A stretch of DNA of 64,000 bases from Burkholderiales bacterium (GCA_015075645.1 JABTUF010000003.1:124001-188000); one strand, 5' to 3'; numbered from the stretch's first letter, positions 24,019-33,173 are shown. Translations and numbers: made by a program. Notes: generated by a model from the sequence alone, not told the origin.

Positions 24019-24993
24019 CTACCTCGGCATGTCGTGCTCGACGTACTGCCGAACGATCGCCTCGAAATCCGCGTCGGAGCGCATGCCGAGCGCGCGGCCG
24101 GCGGTGGTCTCGATGGCGCGCGGCCAGGTGCGCACGATGCGGTCGACGGCCTCGTCGTGGCGGAACACGACGCGATCGGCGACGGCGTCGCCGGCGACCC
24201 GGCGCAGGGCGTCGACCATCGCGCCGACCGTGACCGAGATGCCGGGGACGTTCACGCTGTGCCACGCCGGGAGCGCGGAGGCCGGGGCGTCGTAGCCGAC
24301 GATGAAACTGTCGATCATCGTGCGCGGCGAGACGAGCCACATGCGCGTGTCGCGGCCGACCGGGCAGGGTGCCTCGACGCCCGCGAGCGGCTCGCGGACG
24401 ATGCCGCTCGCGAACGACGACGCGGCCCGGTTGGGCTTGCCCGGCCGCACGCTGACCGTCGGCAGCCGCAGGCTGCGGCCGTCGATGTAGCCCTTGCGCG
24501 CGTAGTCGTGCACCAGGAGCTCGCCGACCACCTTCTGCGCGCCGTAGGACGACTGCGGCATCAGCGCCTGGTCGTCGGGGAGAAGCTCGGGCAACGGGCC
24601 GCCGAAGACCGCGCAGGAACTCGCGAACACGAAGCGGGGCGGCGCGGAGAGCGCGCGGCAGCGTTCGAGCAGCACGCGCGTCGCGTCGACGTTCACCCGC
24701 CAGCCCAGGTCGAAGTTCGCCTCCGCCTCTCCGGAGACGACGGCCGCGAGATGGAACACGCCGTCGACGCCGCGCTCGAACGCTTCGTCGAGTAGCGCGC
24801 GATCCGCGAGGTCGCCGGAGAGCGACGCGATGCGCGGATCGTCGATGCCCGACGCCGGCGCGAGATCGACGAGCGTCAGGCGCGAAAGCTCTCGCGCACG
24901 GCCGTCGGCACCCGCGAGCGTACCCCGCGCGAGGAGTGCCGCGGCGAGCTTGCGGCCGAGGAAACCTGCGCCGCCGGTGATGACGAGGTGCAT
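24019..24993 (-). CDS. denD: D-erythronate dehydrogenase-like NAD-dependent epimerase/dehydratase
   Basis: A 324-residue extended SDR matching DenD, the NAD-dependent enzyme that oxidises D-erythronate at carbon 2 for four-carbon sugar-acid catabolism. Motifs: MHLVITGGAGFLGRKLA, GVFHLAAVVSGEAEANFDLG, the catalytic serine in FASSCAVFGG, Y-x3-K in SSYGAQKVVGE, and SLRLPTVSVRPGKPNRAASSF, which is distinctive for this subfamily. ATG 24993 (not the upstream ATG at 25038) begins directly at the Rossmann strand. The usual partners (kinase OtnK, aldolase OtnC, isomerase) are not adjacent, so the substrate should be treated as likely but unproven. Confidence 0.82.
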   Translation of the reverse strand: MHLVITGGAGFLGRKLAAALLARGTLAGADGRARELSRLTLVDLAPASGIDDPRIASLSGDLADRALLDEAFERGVDGVFHLAAVVSGEAEANFDLGWRVNVDATRVLLERCRALSAPPRFVFASSCAVFGGPLPELLPDDQALMPQSSYGAQKVVGELLVHDYARKGYIDGRSLRLPTVSVRPGKPNRAASSFASGIVREPLAGVEAPCPVGRDTRMWLVSPRTMIDSFIVGYDAPASALPAWHSVNVPGISVTVGAMVDALRRVAGDAVADRVVFRHDEAVDRIVRTWPRAIETTAGRALGMRSDADFEAIVRQYVEHDMPR

Positions 24994-25026
24994 GGTCGCG
25001 GATCCGGTCCTGTCGAGGACGGCGCT

Positions 25027-25032
25027 ATCATA
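25027..25032 (-). promoter_or_regulatory. -10-like hexamer TATGAT upstream of denD
   Basis: On the minus strand TATGAT (5 of 6 to consensus) lies 33 bases before the denD ATG, giving a leader of roughly 25-30 bases. No clear -35 is seen at the expected distance. The remaining bases of this 133-base gap contain only GC-rich imperfect repeats. Confidence 0.35.
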
Positions 25033-25126
25033 GGACAACGGAGGACGTCGCGTCGATCGAGGACGCGATCGACCGCGAAGGCGTCGCGTTCGTCCTCGCG
25101 GACGCCGGGCGCCGGCCGGGCCGCGC

Positions 25127-25690
25127 TCAGCGCCGCAGCGTCGCGAGTCCCTGCTTCAGCGCCGCGTCGAGGTACGCGCCGTAGAAGTCCGCCGTGAGCA
25201 GGCCGACCACGGGATCGGCGAGCGCCTTGCCGTCGCTGCCGACGACGACGATGGTCGGCGTGAACTTCGCATCGAAGCGCGAAGCGATCGCGCGGTGGGT
25301 CGTCGGGCGACCGTCGAAGCCGACGACCGGGTCGTCGCGGTCGACCTCGACCTGCCGGAACAGCGCGTCGTCGCGCCACGGCGCCTCGCGGCTCATCGGC
25401 ACCAGGTGTTCGCGCAGCGCGCGCTCGCAGTACGGGCAGTCGTCACGGTCGAAGAGGATCAGGATCGGGATGCGGCGCGCGCGGGCCGTCGCGCCGTCGG
25501 CGGCGAGATCGCGCGCCGCGGGGAGGGCGTGGGCGCGCGGTCGCGAGCGTTCCCCACGCGACGGCGCGTCGACGCTCGTGCCCTGCTGCGCTCGCGCGAC
25601 GCCAACGCCGACGGAGGCGGCGAGCACGACAATCGCCAGCAGCAGTCGCCGCCTCGGCAGCGCTGCGCGTCCCGTCCGCTCCGACTCCAT
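25127..25690 (-). CDS. Exported thioredoxin-fold protein
   Basis: A 187-residue protein with an N-terminal signal or anchor (basic RRRLL then LLLAIVVLAASVGVGVARA, ending with an AxA-type site) and a thioredoxin-like domain carrying the redox motif DRDDCPYCERAL near residue 82. The later SRFDAKFTPTIVVVGSDGK contains the cis-proline expected in this fold. It resembles SoxW/DsbE-like periplasmic reductases that keep cysteines of exported or sulfur-oxidising proteins reduced, although no sox genes are here. ATG 25690 gives a proper signal peptide. It lies 71 bases beyond the aminotransferase gene on the same strand and may be a separate unit. Confidence 0.8.
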   Translation of the reverse strand: MESERTGRAALPRRRLLLAIVVLAASVGVGVARAQQGTSVDAPSRGERSRPRAHALPAARDLAADGATARARRIPILILFDRDDCPYCERALREHLVPMSREAPWRDDALFRQVEVDRDDPVVGFDGRPTTHRAIASRFDAKFTPTIVVVGSDGKALADPVVGLLTADFYGAYLDAALKQGLATLRR

Positions 25691-25761
25691 GCTCGATACC
25701 TTCCCCCGTGGGGCCGCGACGCTCGGAGATCGCGCCTCGCGCGCGTACCTCCGGACCCCGG

Positions 25762-27114
25762 TCAGCGACGCCCCGCCCGCTCGGTCTCGACGGCCCGTGA
25801 CAACGACGGCGCGCAGGCGATGAACGCCGCGTCGATGGCGGCGAGCGTCCGTTCGATATCGACCTCGGTGTGCGCCGCTGACAGGTACATGAGTCCGCGC
25901 GGCAGCGGAGCGACACCGTGGCGGATCAGCGACTCGGCAAGCACGAGCGTGCCTTCCCGGCTCGCTCGCGGGAGGTCGGCGAGCGTCGGGATCGTCGTGT
26001 CGCCGGCCAGGAGCTGCACGCAGGAACCGATGCGGTTGACCGCGACCGGCGTACCCTGCCGGCGTGCGGCGTCGCGGGCCCGGTCGGCGATCGCCGTCGC
26101 GTAGCGCTCCATCCGCGGATAGACATCGGCGCCGTGCTCGCCGAGCCAATCGACGCAGGCGATCGCCGCCGCCGTCGACAACGGGTTGCCGTTGTAGGTG
26201 CCCCGCTGCGAAACCGAGCCCGCGACCATCGGTTTCATCATCGACGCCGGACCGGTTACCGCGCTGATCGGCAGGCCGGCGCCCAGGGCCTTGCCCAGCA
26301 CGGTCAGGTCGGGCGTCACGCCGTGGAGCGCCTGCGCTCCGCCCAGTCCCAGCCGGAATCCGGTGATCACTTCGTCGAAGATCAGCATCGCTCCGCTCGC
26401 GCGCGTGAGCGCGCGCGCGCGCTCGAGGAATCCCGCAGGCGGCGCGAAGCAGCCGGCGTTGATCGCGACGGCCTCCATGATCACGGCGGCGACCGGCGAA
26501 CGCAGCGCGCGCTCGAGCGCGTCGCCGTCGCCCCAGTCGAGCACGACGACGTGCTCGAGCGCGGAGGGATCCTGTCCGCCGGTCGACGGACCGTCGTTGC
26601 CCGGCGTGCCGGCCGTGTCGATCGCGTCGGACCAGCCGTGGTAGTGGCAGCGGAACTTCACGACTGGCAGCCGTCCGGTTCCGGCGCGCGCGATCCGGAG
26701 CGCGAGCTGGCAGGCTTCGGTGCCGGTCGACAGGAACGCGGACAACCCGGCGCCGGGCACGTGCCGCGCGATCCGCTCGGCGAGATCGACCTCGGCGGCG
26801 TGCACGGACCCGCTGCGCAGGCCCGACGCCAGCGCGCGCTCGATGGCGTCGCGAACGACCTTCGGCGTGTGGCCGAGGATCAGCGGACCGTATCCCAGTG
26901 CAAAGTCGACGTACTCGTTTCCGTCGACGTCGAAGATGCGGGCGCCTTCGGCGCGGGCGAGCGAGAGCGCGACCGGACGCTGGGATGCCCGGGGCGTGGA
27001 AGAGACGCCGCGCGGCAGCACACGCGAAGCCCGCTCGCGATGGGCGAACGAACCGGCGAACGAGCGCGTCCCGGCGCGGGCTGCGCCGTCGTGCGAATCG
27101 TGGGCATCGGGCAT
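25762..27114 (-). CDS. Class III aminotransferase (glutamate-1-semialdehyde aminomutase-like)
   Basis: A 450-residue PLP enzyme of the glutamate-1-semialdehyde aminotransferase type. Visible are the substrate-side GVSSTPRA and DVDGNEYVDFALGYGPLILGH, FLSTGTEACQLALRIAR, MLIFDEVITGFRLG with the PLP-contacting aspartate, LTVLGKALGAGLPISAV with the Schiff-base lysine, and QRGTYNGNPLSTAAA. The classical HemL serves tetrapyrrole synthesis, but this copy sits 24 bases after a PotABCD-like transporter and opposite an aldehyde dehydrogenase, so it more likely transaminates an imported amine or beta-amino acid. Start ATG 27114 is preceded by GAGGAGGTA. Without biochemistry the substrate is open. Confidence 0.85.
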   Translation of the reverse strand: MPDAHDSHDGAARAGTRSFAGSFAHRERASRVLPRGVSSTPRASQRPVALSLARAEGARIFDVDGNEYVDFALGYGPLILGHTPKVVRDAIERALASGLRSGSVHAAEVDLAERIARHVPGAGLSAFLSTGTEACQLALRIARAGTGRLPVVKFRCHYHGWSDAIDTAGTPGNDGPSTGGQDPSALEHVVVLDWGDGDALERALRSPVAAVIMEAVAINAGCFAPPAGFLERARALTRASGAMLIFDEVITGFRLGLGGAQALHGVTPDLTVLGKALGAGLPISAVTGPASMMKPMVAGSVSQRGTYNGNPLSTAAAIACVDWLGEHGADVYPRMERYATAIADRARDAARRQGTPVAVNRIGSCVQLLAGDTTIPTLADLPRASREGTLVLAESLIRHGVAPLPRGLMYLSAAHTEVDIERTLAAIDAAFIACAPSLSRAVETERAGRR

Positions 27115-27138
27115 CGGTACCTCCTCTGGAGCGCGGGG

Positions 27139-28242
27139 CTATCGCGGATCGGGCGCGACGGCCAGGCACGCGCTGGCGTCCCACGAAATCGTGACGGCGG
27201 CGTCGCGGGAGAGTCCCGCCGCCTCTCGGGTTTCGACTTTGACGATGAACGCCGCCGCGCCCCCGACCGCGACTCGGACCTTCGCATGGTCGCCCAGGTA
27301 GATCGTTTCGATGACGCTCGCGCTGCGCCGGTTCGCGGCGCCGTCGGCCGCGAAGAGGCGGATCGATTCCGGACGAACCGACAGCACGACGCGGGCACCG
27401 GTCACGAGATCGCCGACGGGAGTCGCCGCGAGCGTAGAACCGTCCGCGATCCGGACGCTGCACCCCTCGCCGTCGCGCGCGACGACGGTGCCGTCGAGCC
27501 GGTTGCTCTCCCCGACGAACGCGGCGACGAACGCATTGGTCGGTCGCTCGTACAGTTCCGAGGGCGTGGCGAGCTGCTGCACGACGCCCTGGTGAAACAC
27601 CGCGATCCGGTCGGACATCGTCAGGGCCTCCGACTGGTCGTGCGTCACGTACACGACGGTGAGGCCGAGATTCTCGTGCAGGTGCTTGATCTCGAGCTGC
27701 ATCTGCTCGCGCAACTGCTTGTCGAGCGCGCCGAGCGGCTCGTCCATCAGCAGGATCCTCGGCTCGTAGATGAGCGCGCGGGCGACGGCCACACGCTGCT
27801 GCTGGCCGCCGGACAACTGCGCGGGCCGCCGATCGCCGAGGTCCGGCAGCCGCACCATGTCGAGCGCGCGCCGGACGCGGTCACGGATGCCGGCGCGCGG
27901 GGCGCCGTGCATCTGCAGCGGGAAGGCCAGGTTCTCCGCGACCGTCATGTGGGGAAACAGCGCGTAGTTCTGGAACACCATGCCGATGCCCCGCTTGTGC
28001 GGGGGCACGTTGTCGATTCGGCGGCCCTCGATCGAGATCGTGCCCCGGGTCGGCTCCTCGAAGCCGGCGAGCATCATGAGCGTCGTCGTCTTGCCGGACC
28101 CGGAGGGGCCGAGCAGGGTGAGGAACTCGCCGCGCGCGAGCGCGAGATCGAGGGAGCGCACGACGTCGGTCCGCCCGTCGTAGCTCTTCGAAATGCCGTC
28201 GAAACGCACGATCGGCGTGTCTTCCCGCGAAGCGGAGGTCAT
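27139..28242 (-). CDS. ABC transporter ATP-binding protein (PotA-like)
   Basis: A 367-residue ATPase driving spermidine/putrescine-type import. Motifs are clear: Walker A GPSGSGKTTTL, Q-loop VFQNYALFPHMTV, signature LSGGQQQRVAVARAL, Walker B ILLMDEPLGALD and the switch histidine in YVTHDQSEA. The C-terminal 120 residues form the TOBE regulatory domain (SVRPESIRLF). It belongs to the operon of binding protein, two permeases, ATPase and aminotransferase, separated from the upstream permease gene by 32 bases. ATG 28242 lies after a GGGAA stretch. Compounds imported by this subfamily include polyamines, amino-sulfonates and other small cationic amines. Confidence 0.95.
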   Translation of the reverse strand: MTSASREDTPIVRFDGISKSYDGRTDVVRSLDLALARGEFLTLLGPSGSGKTTTLMMLAGFEEPTRGTISIEGRRIDNVPPHKRGIGMVFQNYALFPHMTVAENLAFPLQMHGAPRAGIRDRVRRALDMVRLPDLGDRRPAQLSGGQQQRVAVARALIYEPRILLMDEPLGALDKQLREQMQLEIKHLHENLGLTVVYVTHDQSEALTMSDRIAVFHQGVVQQLATPSELYERPTNAFVAAFVGESNRLDGTVVARDGEGCSVRIADGSTLAATPVGDLVTGARVVLSVRPESIRLFAADGAANRRSASVIETIYLGDHAKVRVAVGGAAAFIVKVETREAAGLSRDAAVTISWDASACLAVAPDPR

Positions 28243-28274
28243 CGAATGGGAACCGGTCTGGAGGGGCGGGGAGG

Positions 28275-29111
28275 TCAGCCGCGCTGTTCCGTCGTGGCGG
28301 ACGGGAGCGCGCGGCCCGTCGCCCGTGCGCGCACCCATTCGTTCAGCGCGAGGAGGACGATCGAGCAGCCGATCAGCAGCACGGCGGCCGCCGCGATCGT
28401 CGGGCTCAGGAACTCTCGCAGGCCGGCGAACATCTGGCGCGGCAGCGTGAACTGCGCCGGACTTGCGACGAAGAGGGCGACGACGAGCTCGTCGAATGAC
28501 GTTGCGAACGCGAACAGCGCGCCGGTCGCGACGCCAGGGGCGATCGAGGGCAACACGACGCGAAGGAAGGCGACGTGCGGCGGGGCGCCCAGCGTCGCGG
28601 CGGCGCGCAGCAGATTGCGATCGAAGGTCTGCAACGTCGCGAGGACGGTGATGAGCACGTAGGGCACCGAAAGCACCGTGTGCGCCAGCACGAGTCCGGT
28701 CAGCGTGTTGTTGAGGCCGACGAGGGCGAACGCGAAGTAGACGGCCGCGGCCGTGACGACGACCGGCACGACCATCGGGGTCGCCAGGATCCCGACGAGC
28801 AGCGCCTTGCCGCGGAAGCGGCCGAGGAAGATGCCCAGCGCACCGAGCGTGCCGAGCGACGTCGCGACGAACGCCGTGGCGATGCCGACGACGAAGCTGT
28901 TCCTGGTCGCGAGCAGCCATTGGTCGCTCGTGAAGAAGTCGCGGTACCAGCGGAGCGAGTAGCCGGGGACCGGCAACGTCAGGAGCTCGCCCGACGAGAG
29001 CGACAGCGGGAAGACCACCGCGATCGGGGCGACGAGGAACGCCAGCACCGCGAGCGTCGTCATCGCGAGCAGGAATCGCGCCGGTCCCCGTCCCCGCACG
29101 CCGTCGCTCAC
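28275..29111 (-). CDS. ABC transporter permease (PotC-like)
   Basis: A 278-residue inner-membrane permease with six hydrophobic helices. The EAA-type loop that docks the ATPase is visible as LLRAAATLGAPPHVAFLRVVLPSIAPGV, followed by FAFATSFDELVVALFVA, the PotC family pattern. The start is GTG 29111, overlapping the stop of the upstream permease gene by four bases, which explains why no ATG is found at the N-terminus. It pairs with the PotB-like subunit to form the translocation pore of the amine-type transporter. Confidence 0.92.
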   Translation of the reverse strand: MSDGVRGRGPARFLLAMTTLAVLAFLVAPIAVVFPLSLSSGELLTLPVPGYSLRWYRDFFTSDQWLLATRNSFVVGIATAFVATSLGTLGALGIFLGRFRGKALLVGILATPMVVPVVVTAAAVYFAFALVGLNNTLTGLVLAHTVLSVPYVLITVLATLQTFDRNLLRAAATLGAPPHVAFLRVVLPSIAPGVATGALFAFATSFDELVVALFVASPAQFTLPRQMFAGLREFLSPTIAAAAVLLIGCSIVLLALNEWVRARATGRALPSATTEQRG

Positions 29112-30292
29112 GCCCTGAGCCCCCGGGTGGTCACGCCGGGCAGGGCGTAACGCGCGACGACGACGATCGCGGCCGTCGCCGCGAGCAGGAGCGTCGCGAG
29201 CGCGGCCGACATGCCCCAGTTGATCGTGTTGTTCGTGTAGAACGCGATGAACGTGCTCACCATCTGGTCGTCGGGTCCGCCGACCAGCGACGGCGTGATG
29301 TAGAAGCCGACCGCGAGCATGAAAACCATCAACGCGGCGGCCGCGACGCCCGGCATCGACAGCGGCAGATAGACGCGCACGAAACGCCGCCACGGTGAAG
29401 CGCCCAGCGAGGCCGCCGCGCGCAGGTACGCGGGATCGATCCCCTTCATGACGCTGTAGAGCGGGAGGATCGCGAACGGCAGCAGGACGTGCACCATGGC
29501 GACGTACACGGCGAAGCGGTTGAAGATCATCGCGATCGGGGCGTCGACGAGGCCGAGCGCGAGCAGCAATGCGTTCACCGGACCTTCGCGCTGCAGCAGG
29601 ATGAACCACGCGGTCGTCCGGACGAGAATGGACGTCCAGAACGGAACGAGCACGAGCGTCAGCGCGACGTGCGCCTGACGCTTCGGCAGGCGGGCCATCG
29701 TGTACGCCGCCGGATAGGCGATCAGCACGCAGAGGACGGTGACCCAGAGGCTGATCTCGAACGTGCGGCCGAACAGTCGCAGGAAGATCGCTTCGTCCGC
29801 GGGCGACTTCGCGATGTCGCCCACCGGCGTGAGCGTCAGGTCGACCGAGCGGAGCAGGTACAGCGCCGTCGTCGGCGACGTGTTGCGCTGGATCAGCCGC
29901 CAGACCGACGGATCGGTCCAGCGGGCGTCGAGCCCCGCGAGCGCGTCGCGATACGGAGCGGAGAGACTCCCGTGCGCGCGCGCGGTCTTCAGGAGAAGCG
30001 CGCGCAGCCCTGTCTGCTCGAAATTGAGCCGACGCGCGAGCGGACCGATCGTCTGACGCTCCTGCGCCCGCGCGAGTTCGGCGGAGACGGCGGCGAACGC
30101 CGCCTCGGAGGGGAGTCCCTCCCGGTTCCACGTCGCGAGCGCCGCCGCGGTGCGCGGCAGCGTTTCCCGGACTTCCGGATTGGCGATCGCGGTGTACAGT
30201 GCGACGGCGAGGGGAACGACGAACGTCGCGACGACGAGGAGCGCGAGCGGAGCGATCAGCACCGCCGCCGCGGCGTTCGTCCGTGTCGCCAT
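29108..30292 (-). CDS. ABC transporter permease (PotB-like) with long periplasmic loop
   Basis: A 394-residue permease, longer than the usual 280-300 of PotB. An N-terminal membrane helix is followed by about 130 hydrophilic, mostly helical residues (roughly 40-170) before the standard five-helix core; this insertion is seen in a known subset of PotB-like permeases. The docking loop is YLRAAASLGASPWRRFVRVYLPLSMPGV, then GFYITPSLVGGPDDQM. It starts at ATG 30292, three bases after the binding-protein stop, and overlaps the next permease by four bases. Confidence 0.92.
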   Translation of the reverse strand: MATRTNAAAAVLIAPLALLVVATFVVPLAVALYTAIANPEVRETLPRTAAALATWNREGLPSEAAFAAVSAELARAQERQTIGPLARRLNFEQTGLRALLLKTARAHGSLSAPYRDALAGLDARWTDPSVWRLIQRNTSPTTALYLLRSVDLTLTPVGDIAKSPADEAIFLRLFGRTFEISLWVTVLCVLIAYPAAYTMARLPKRQAHVALTLVLVPFWTSILVRTTAWFILLQREGPVNALLLALGLVDAPIAMIFNRFAVYVAMVHVLLPFAILPLYSVMKGIDPAYLRAAASLGASPWRRFVRVYLPLSMPGVAAAALMVFMLAVGFYITPSLVGGPDDQMVSTFIAFYTNNTINWGMSAALATLLLAATAAIVVVARYALPGVTTRGLRA

Positions 30293-30295
30293 CGA

Positions 30296-31351
30296 CTACC
30301 TGGCGATCCAGGCGTTGAACTTCTTCTCGAGGTCGTCGCCGTTGGCGACCCAGAATTCGGTGTCGATGAAGAGGCCCTGCGACGCGTGCGCGGACAGCAT
30401 CGCGGGATTCTTCTCGCGGAGTTTCGGATTGGCGGCGGCTTCGGCGTTGGCCGGCGAGACCGCCCAGGTTTCCGACAGCGCCACGAGCGGCTTCGCATCG
30501 GTGATCCAGTCGATCATCTTCATGCCCTCCTTCGCGTTCGGCGAGCCCTTGACGACCGACCAGTAGTCGACCGAGTAGAGGAGCGTCTTCCACAGGAGCG
30601 GATACTTGGCGCCCCCCTCGATCGCGCGCGCGGTCCGGCCGGTGTAGCCGACGGCGTAGGCGACCTCCCCGCTGCCGACGAGCTGCACCGGCTGGGTGCC
30701 GGACTTCCACCACACGATGTCCTTCTTGATCTGGTCGAGCTTGTCGAACGCGCGCTTCTGCCCTTCGGGCGTGGCGAGCACCTTGTAGACGTCGGCGGGC
30801 GGGACGCCGTCGGCGAGGAGCGCGATCTCGAGCGTCATCTTGGGTCCGTTGCGGAACGACCGCTTGCCCGGATAGGTCTTCGTGTCCCAGAGCTTGGCGA
30901 AGGTGTCCGGTCCGTCCTTGACGCGGTTCTGGTCGTAGAAGAGCGTCACGCCCCAGAGCACCGCGCCCGCCCCGCAGGGCGACGTGCCGCCGCTGATGAA
31001 CTTGCTCTGCTTGACGACCGACCAGTCGATCTTCTCGAAGACGCCGTCCTCGCATCCGCGGACGAGCTCGGGGGCCTCGACCATCACGACGTCCCAGGTC
31101 ACGTCCTTCGCCTTGACCATCGAATAGATCTTCGCCATCTCGCCGTTGTAGACGTCGTCCTTCACCGTCTGCCCGGTCGCCTTGGCGTATCCCTGGAACA
31201 GATGCGGGCGCGCATTGTCCTGGAAGCCGCCGCCGAATCCGACGATCATCAGGTCGCGCGCGGCGGCCGATGCCGGGAGGGCGATCGCGGCGGCCGCGAT
31301 CGCGGCGAACATGAGGGGTCTCGACTTCGCAGTGCGCATGAGCATGGACAT
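30296..31351 (-). CDS. ABC transporter substrate-binding protein (PotD-like)
   Basis: A 351-residue periplasmic binding protein and first gene of the leftward operon. Residues 1-31 are a signal peptide (basic MLMRTAKSR, hydrophobic MFAAIAAAAIALPASAAA). The mature part begins LMIVGFGGGFQDNARPHLFQGY and contains TWDVVMVEAPEL, GVTLFYDQNRV and SVDYWSVVKGSPNAKEGMKMIDW, matching the PotD/PotF class. ATG 31351 is chosen because AGGAGA lies 10 bases upstream and it opens the signal peptide. A strong promoter-like pair is found about 200 bases upstream. Confidence 0.92.
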   Translation of the reverse strand: MSMLMRTAKSRPLMFAAIAAAAIALPASAAARDLMIVGFGGGFQDNARPHLFQGYAKATGQTVKDDVYNGEMAKIYSMVKAKDVTWDVVMVEAPELVRGCEDGVFEKIDWSVVKQSKFISGGTSPCGAGAVLWGVTLFYDQNRVKDGPDTFAKLWDTKTYPGKRSFRNGPKMTLEIALLADGVPPADVYKVLATPEGQKRAFDKLDQIKKDIVWWKSGTQPVQLVGSGEVAYAVGYTGRTARAIEGGAKYPLLWKTLLYSVDYWSVVKGSPNAKEGMKMIDWITDAKPLVALSETWAVSPANAEAAANPKLREKNPAMLSAHASQGLFIDTEFWVANGDDLEKKFNAWIAR

Positions 31352-31554
31352 CGAAGCGTCTCCTGGTTGGAAAGGCACGCGGAACCTTCGCCGCGCTGAC
31401 GACGCCCCCGGGAGGGCGAGGCCGGCCGTCCGAAGCCCCGTCGCCAGCATACCGACACGCCGGCCGGGTCGACGAGCGACATTGGCGAAGGAGATCGGCC
31501 CTCGCGGCCCGGTGCGGGACCCCGCCCGGTCGTCGTCAACGGCGCCGGAGCATT

Positions 31555-31584
31555 TTTATAGCATCCCAGTGGTGTTAATGTCTA
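31555..31584 (-). promoter_or_regulatory. Sigma-70-type promoter of the ABC transporter operon
   Basis: On the minus strand TAGACA (5 of 6 to the -35 consensus) at 31579-31584 and TATAAA (5 of 6 to the -10) at 31555-31560 are separated by 18 bases. This lies in the most AT-rich stretch of the neighbourhood, upstream of the binding-protein gene, with an expected leader of nearly 200 bases. It is the best-looking promoter in the window. Confidence 0.6.
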
Positions 31585-31597
31585 TACTCTAATACCA
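31570..31597. promoter_or_regulatory. Imperfect dyad TGGTGTTA-N12-TAATACCA, candidate operator
   Basis: Two 8-base arms with one mismatch face each other across 12 bases and overlap the -35 of the leftward ABC promoter. A rightward -10-like TATACT (31583-31588) for the aldehyde dehydrogenase lies inside it. The TGGT/ACCA ends resemble half-sites of FadR/GntR-type regulators. A shared operator for both divergent units is inferred; no regulator gene lies directly beside it. Confidence 0.45.
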
Positions 31598-31619
31598 ATA
31601 AAGCGGTCCGCCTGCGCCG

Positions 31620-33173
31620 ATGACGACCCACGACACCACCAGGATCGAACCCTTCCCCGCCGGCCTGCCTGCGACCCCGCGCGCGCCCGACGGGCTCTAT
31701 CACTACCGTCACCATATCGACGGTCGTTTCGTCGACCCGGTCGAAGGAAGGTGGATGGTCACCGAGGATCCGGTCGCAGGCGAGCCCTGGGCGCGGGTGC
31801 CGCGCGGGACGGCCGCCGACGCCGACGCGGCGGTCCTGGCGGCCCGACGCGCACTCACCTCCGGCGCCTGGCCGGCGTTGACCGCCTCGCTGCGCGGTGC
31901 GTTGCTGCATCGTCTGGGCGACCAGATCTCGGCCCACGGCGAGTGGCTCGCGCGGGTGGAGATGAAGGACAACGGGAAGCTGTACGCCGAACTCGCCATG
32001 CAGATGCGCTACATGGCGAACTACTACTACTACTACGGTGGTCTCGCCGACAAGGTCGAAGGCACGGTGATCCCGAGCGACAAGCCGGGGGTGTTCAATT
32101 ACACGAAGCTCGAGCCGTCCGGGGTGGTCGTCTGCATCATGCCGTGGAACTCCCCGTTGCCGCTCACGAGCCTCAAGCTCGCGCCGGCGCTCGCCGCGGG
32201 ATGCACGGTCGTTCTGAAGCCCTCCGAATTCACGTCGGCGTCGCTGCTCGAGTTCGTCAAGCTCGTCGAAGCCGCGGGTTTCCCGCCCGGGGTCGTGAAC
32301 GTGGTCACCGGTTTCGGCACGGAGATCGGCGACGCGCTCGTCACGCACCGGGACGTCGACCGGATCGCCTTCACCGGTGGACCCGAAGCGGGTTGCGCGA
32401 TCGCCGAGAAGGCCGCGCGGCACATGAAGCGGGTCACGATGGAACTGGGGGGCAAGTCGCCGAACATCGTGTTCGACGACGCGAACCCGGACGACGCGGT
32501 CAAGGGTGTGGTGGCGGGCATCTTCGCGGCCTCGGGCCAGTCTTGCGTGGCCGGTTCGCGTCTGCTGGTGCAGAACACGATCCGCGACGCGTTCGTGCGC
32601 CGGCTCGTCGATTTCGTGTCGGACGCCCGTTTCGGACATCCGGCGGACCCGGAGACGCAGATCGCGCCGATCTCGACCAAGCCGCAGATGGAGAAGATCG
32701 AGCGCTATGTCGCGATCGCCCGGGACGAGGGCGCGCGCCTGGTCTGCGGCGGGGAGCGCGCGAGCGTGCCGGGCTGGCCGGAGGGCCTGTTCTACAAGCC
32801 GACGATCTTCGTCGACGTCACCAGCGGCATGCGCATCGCGCGGGAGGAGGTCTTCGGCCCGGTCCTCGCCGTGATCGGGTTCGACACCGAGGACGAGGCG
32901 GTCGCGATCGCGAACGACACGCGATTCGGGCTCGCTGCGGGCGTGTGGACGACGTCGATGCGTCGGGCGCTCACGATGGCCGATCGCGTGCGCGCGGGCA
33001 CCGTCTGGATCAACAATTACCGGATGACGAGCACGACGTCGCCGTTCGGTGGATTCAAGATGAGCGGACACGGGCGCGAGGGCGGTCTCGCCGGCATCCG
33101 GGAATTCCTGGAAACGAAGAGCGTCTGGGTGTCGACTGCGACCGAGTTCCCCAATCCCTTCGTGCGCCGCTGA
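31620..33173 (+). CDS. Aldehyde dehydrogenase family protein
   Basis: A 517-residue NAD(P)-dependent aldehyde dehydrogenase of class 1/2 type (betaine, gamma-aminobutyraldehyde and similar aldehydes). The catalytic glutamate is in TMELGGKSPNIVFDDA and the catalytic cysteine in AASGQSCVAGSR; MPWNSPLP and the EVFGPVLAVIGF and PFGGFKMSGHGREGG segments are standard. It is divergent from the amine-type ABC operon, with a shared AT-rich regulatory region, and is followed by a RidA gene, so it plausibly oxidises the aldehyde made by the aminotransferase at 25762-27114. No ribosome site is obvious before ATG 31620. Confidence 0.94.
   Translation: MTTHDTTRIEPFPAGLPATPRAPDGLYHYRHHIDGRFVDPVEGRWMVTEDPVAGEPWARVPRGTAADADAAVLAARRALTSGAWPALTASLRGALLHRLGDQISAHGEWLARVEMKDNGKLYAELAMQMRYMANYYYYYGGLADKVEGTVIPSDKPGVFNYTKLEPSGVVVCIMPWNSPLPLTSLKLAPALAAGCTVVLKPSEFTSASLLEFVKLVEAAGFPPGVVNVVTGFGTEIGDALVTHRDVDRIAFTGGPEAGCAIAEKAARHMKRVTMELGGKSPNIVFDDANPDDAVKGVVAGIFAASGQSCVAGSRLLVQNTIRDAFVRRLVDFVSDARFGHPADPETQIAPISTKPQMEKIERYVAIARDEGARLVCGGERASVPGWPEGLFYKPTIFVDVTSGMRIAREEVFGPVLAVIGFDTEDEAVAIANDTRFGLAAGVWTTSMRRALTMADRVRAGTVWINNYRMTSTTSPFGGFKMSGHGREGGLAGIREFLETKSVWVSTATEFPNPFVRR

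Noticed and set aside
25762..27114. Assignment as hemL (tetrapyrrole synthesis)
   Set aside because: The neighbours are an amine-type transporter and aldehyde dehydrogenase; a HemL role is not supported by context, so no symbol was given.
25918..28662. A 914-codon plus-strand frame opposite the aminotransferase, ABC ATPase and permease genes
   Set aside because: Antisense shadow of well-identified genes, no family signature, no ribosome site.
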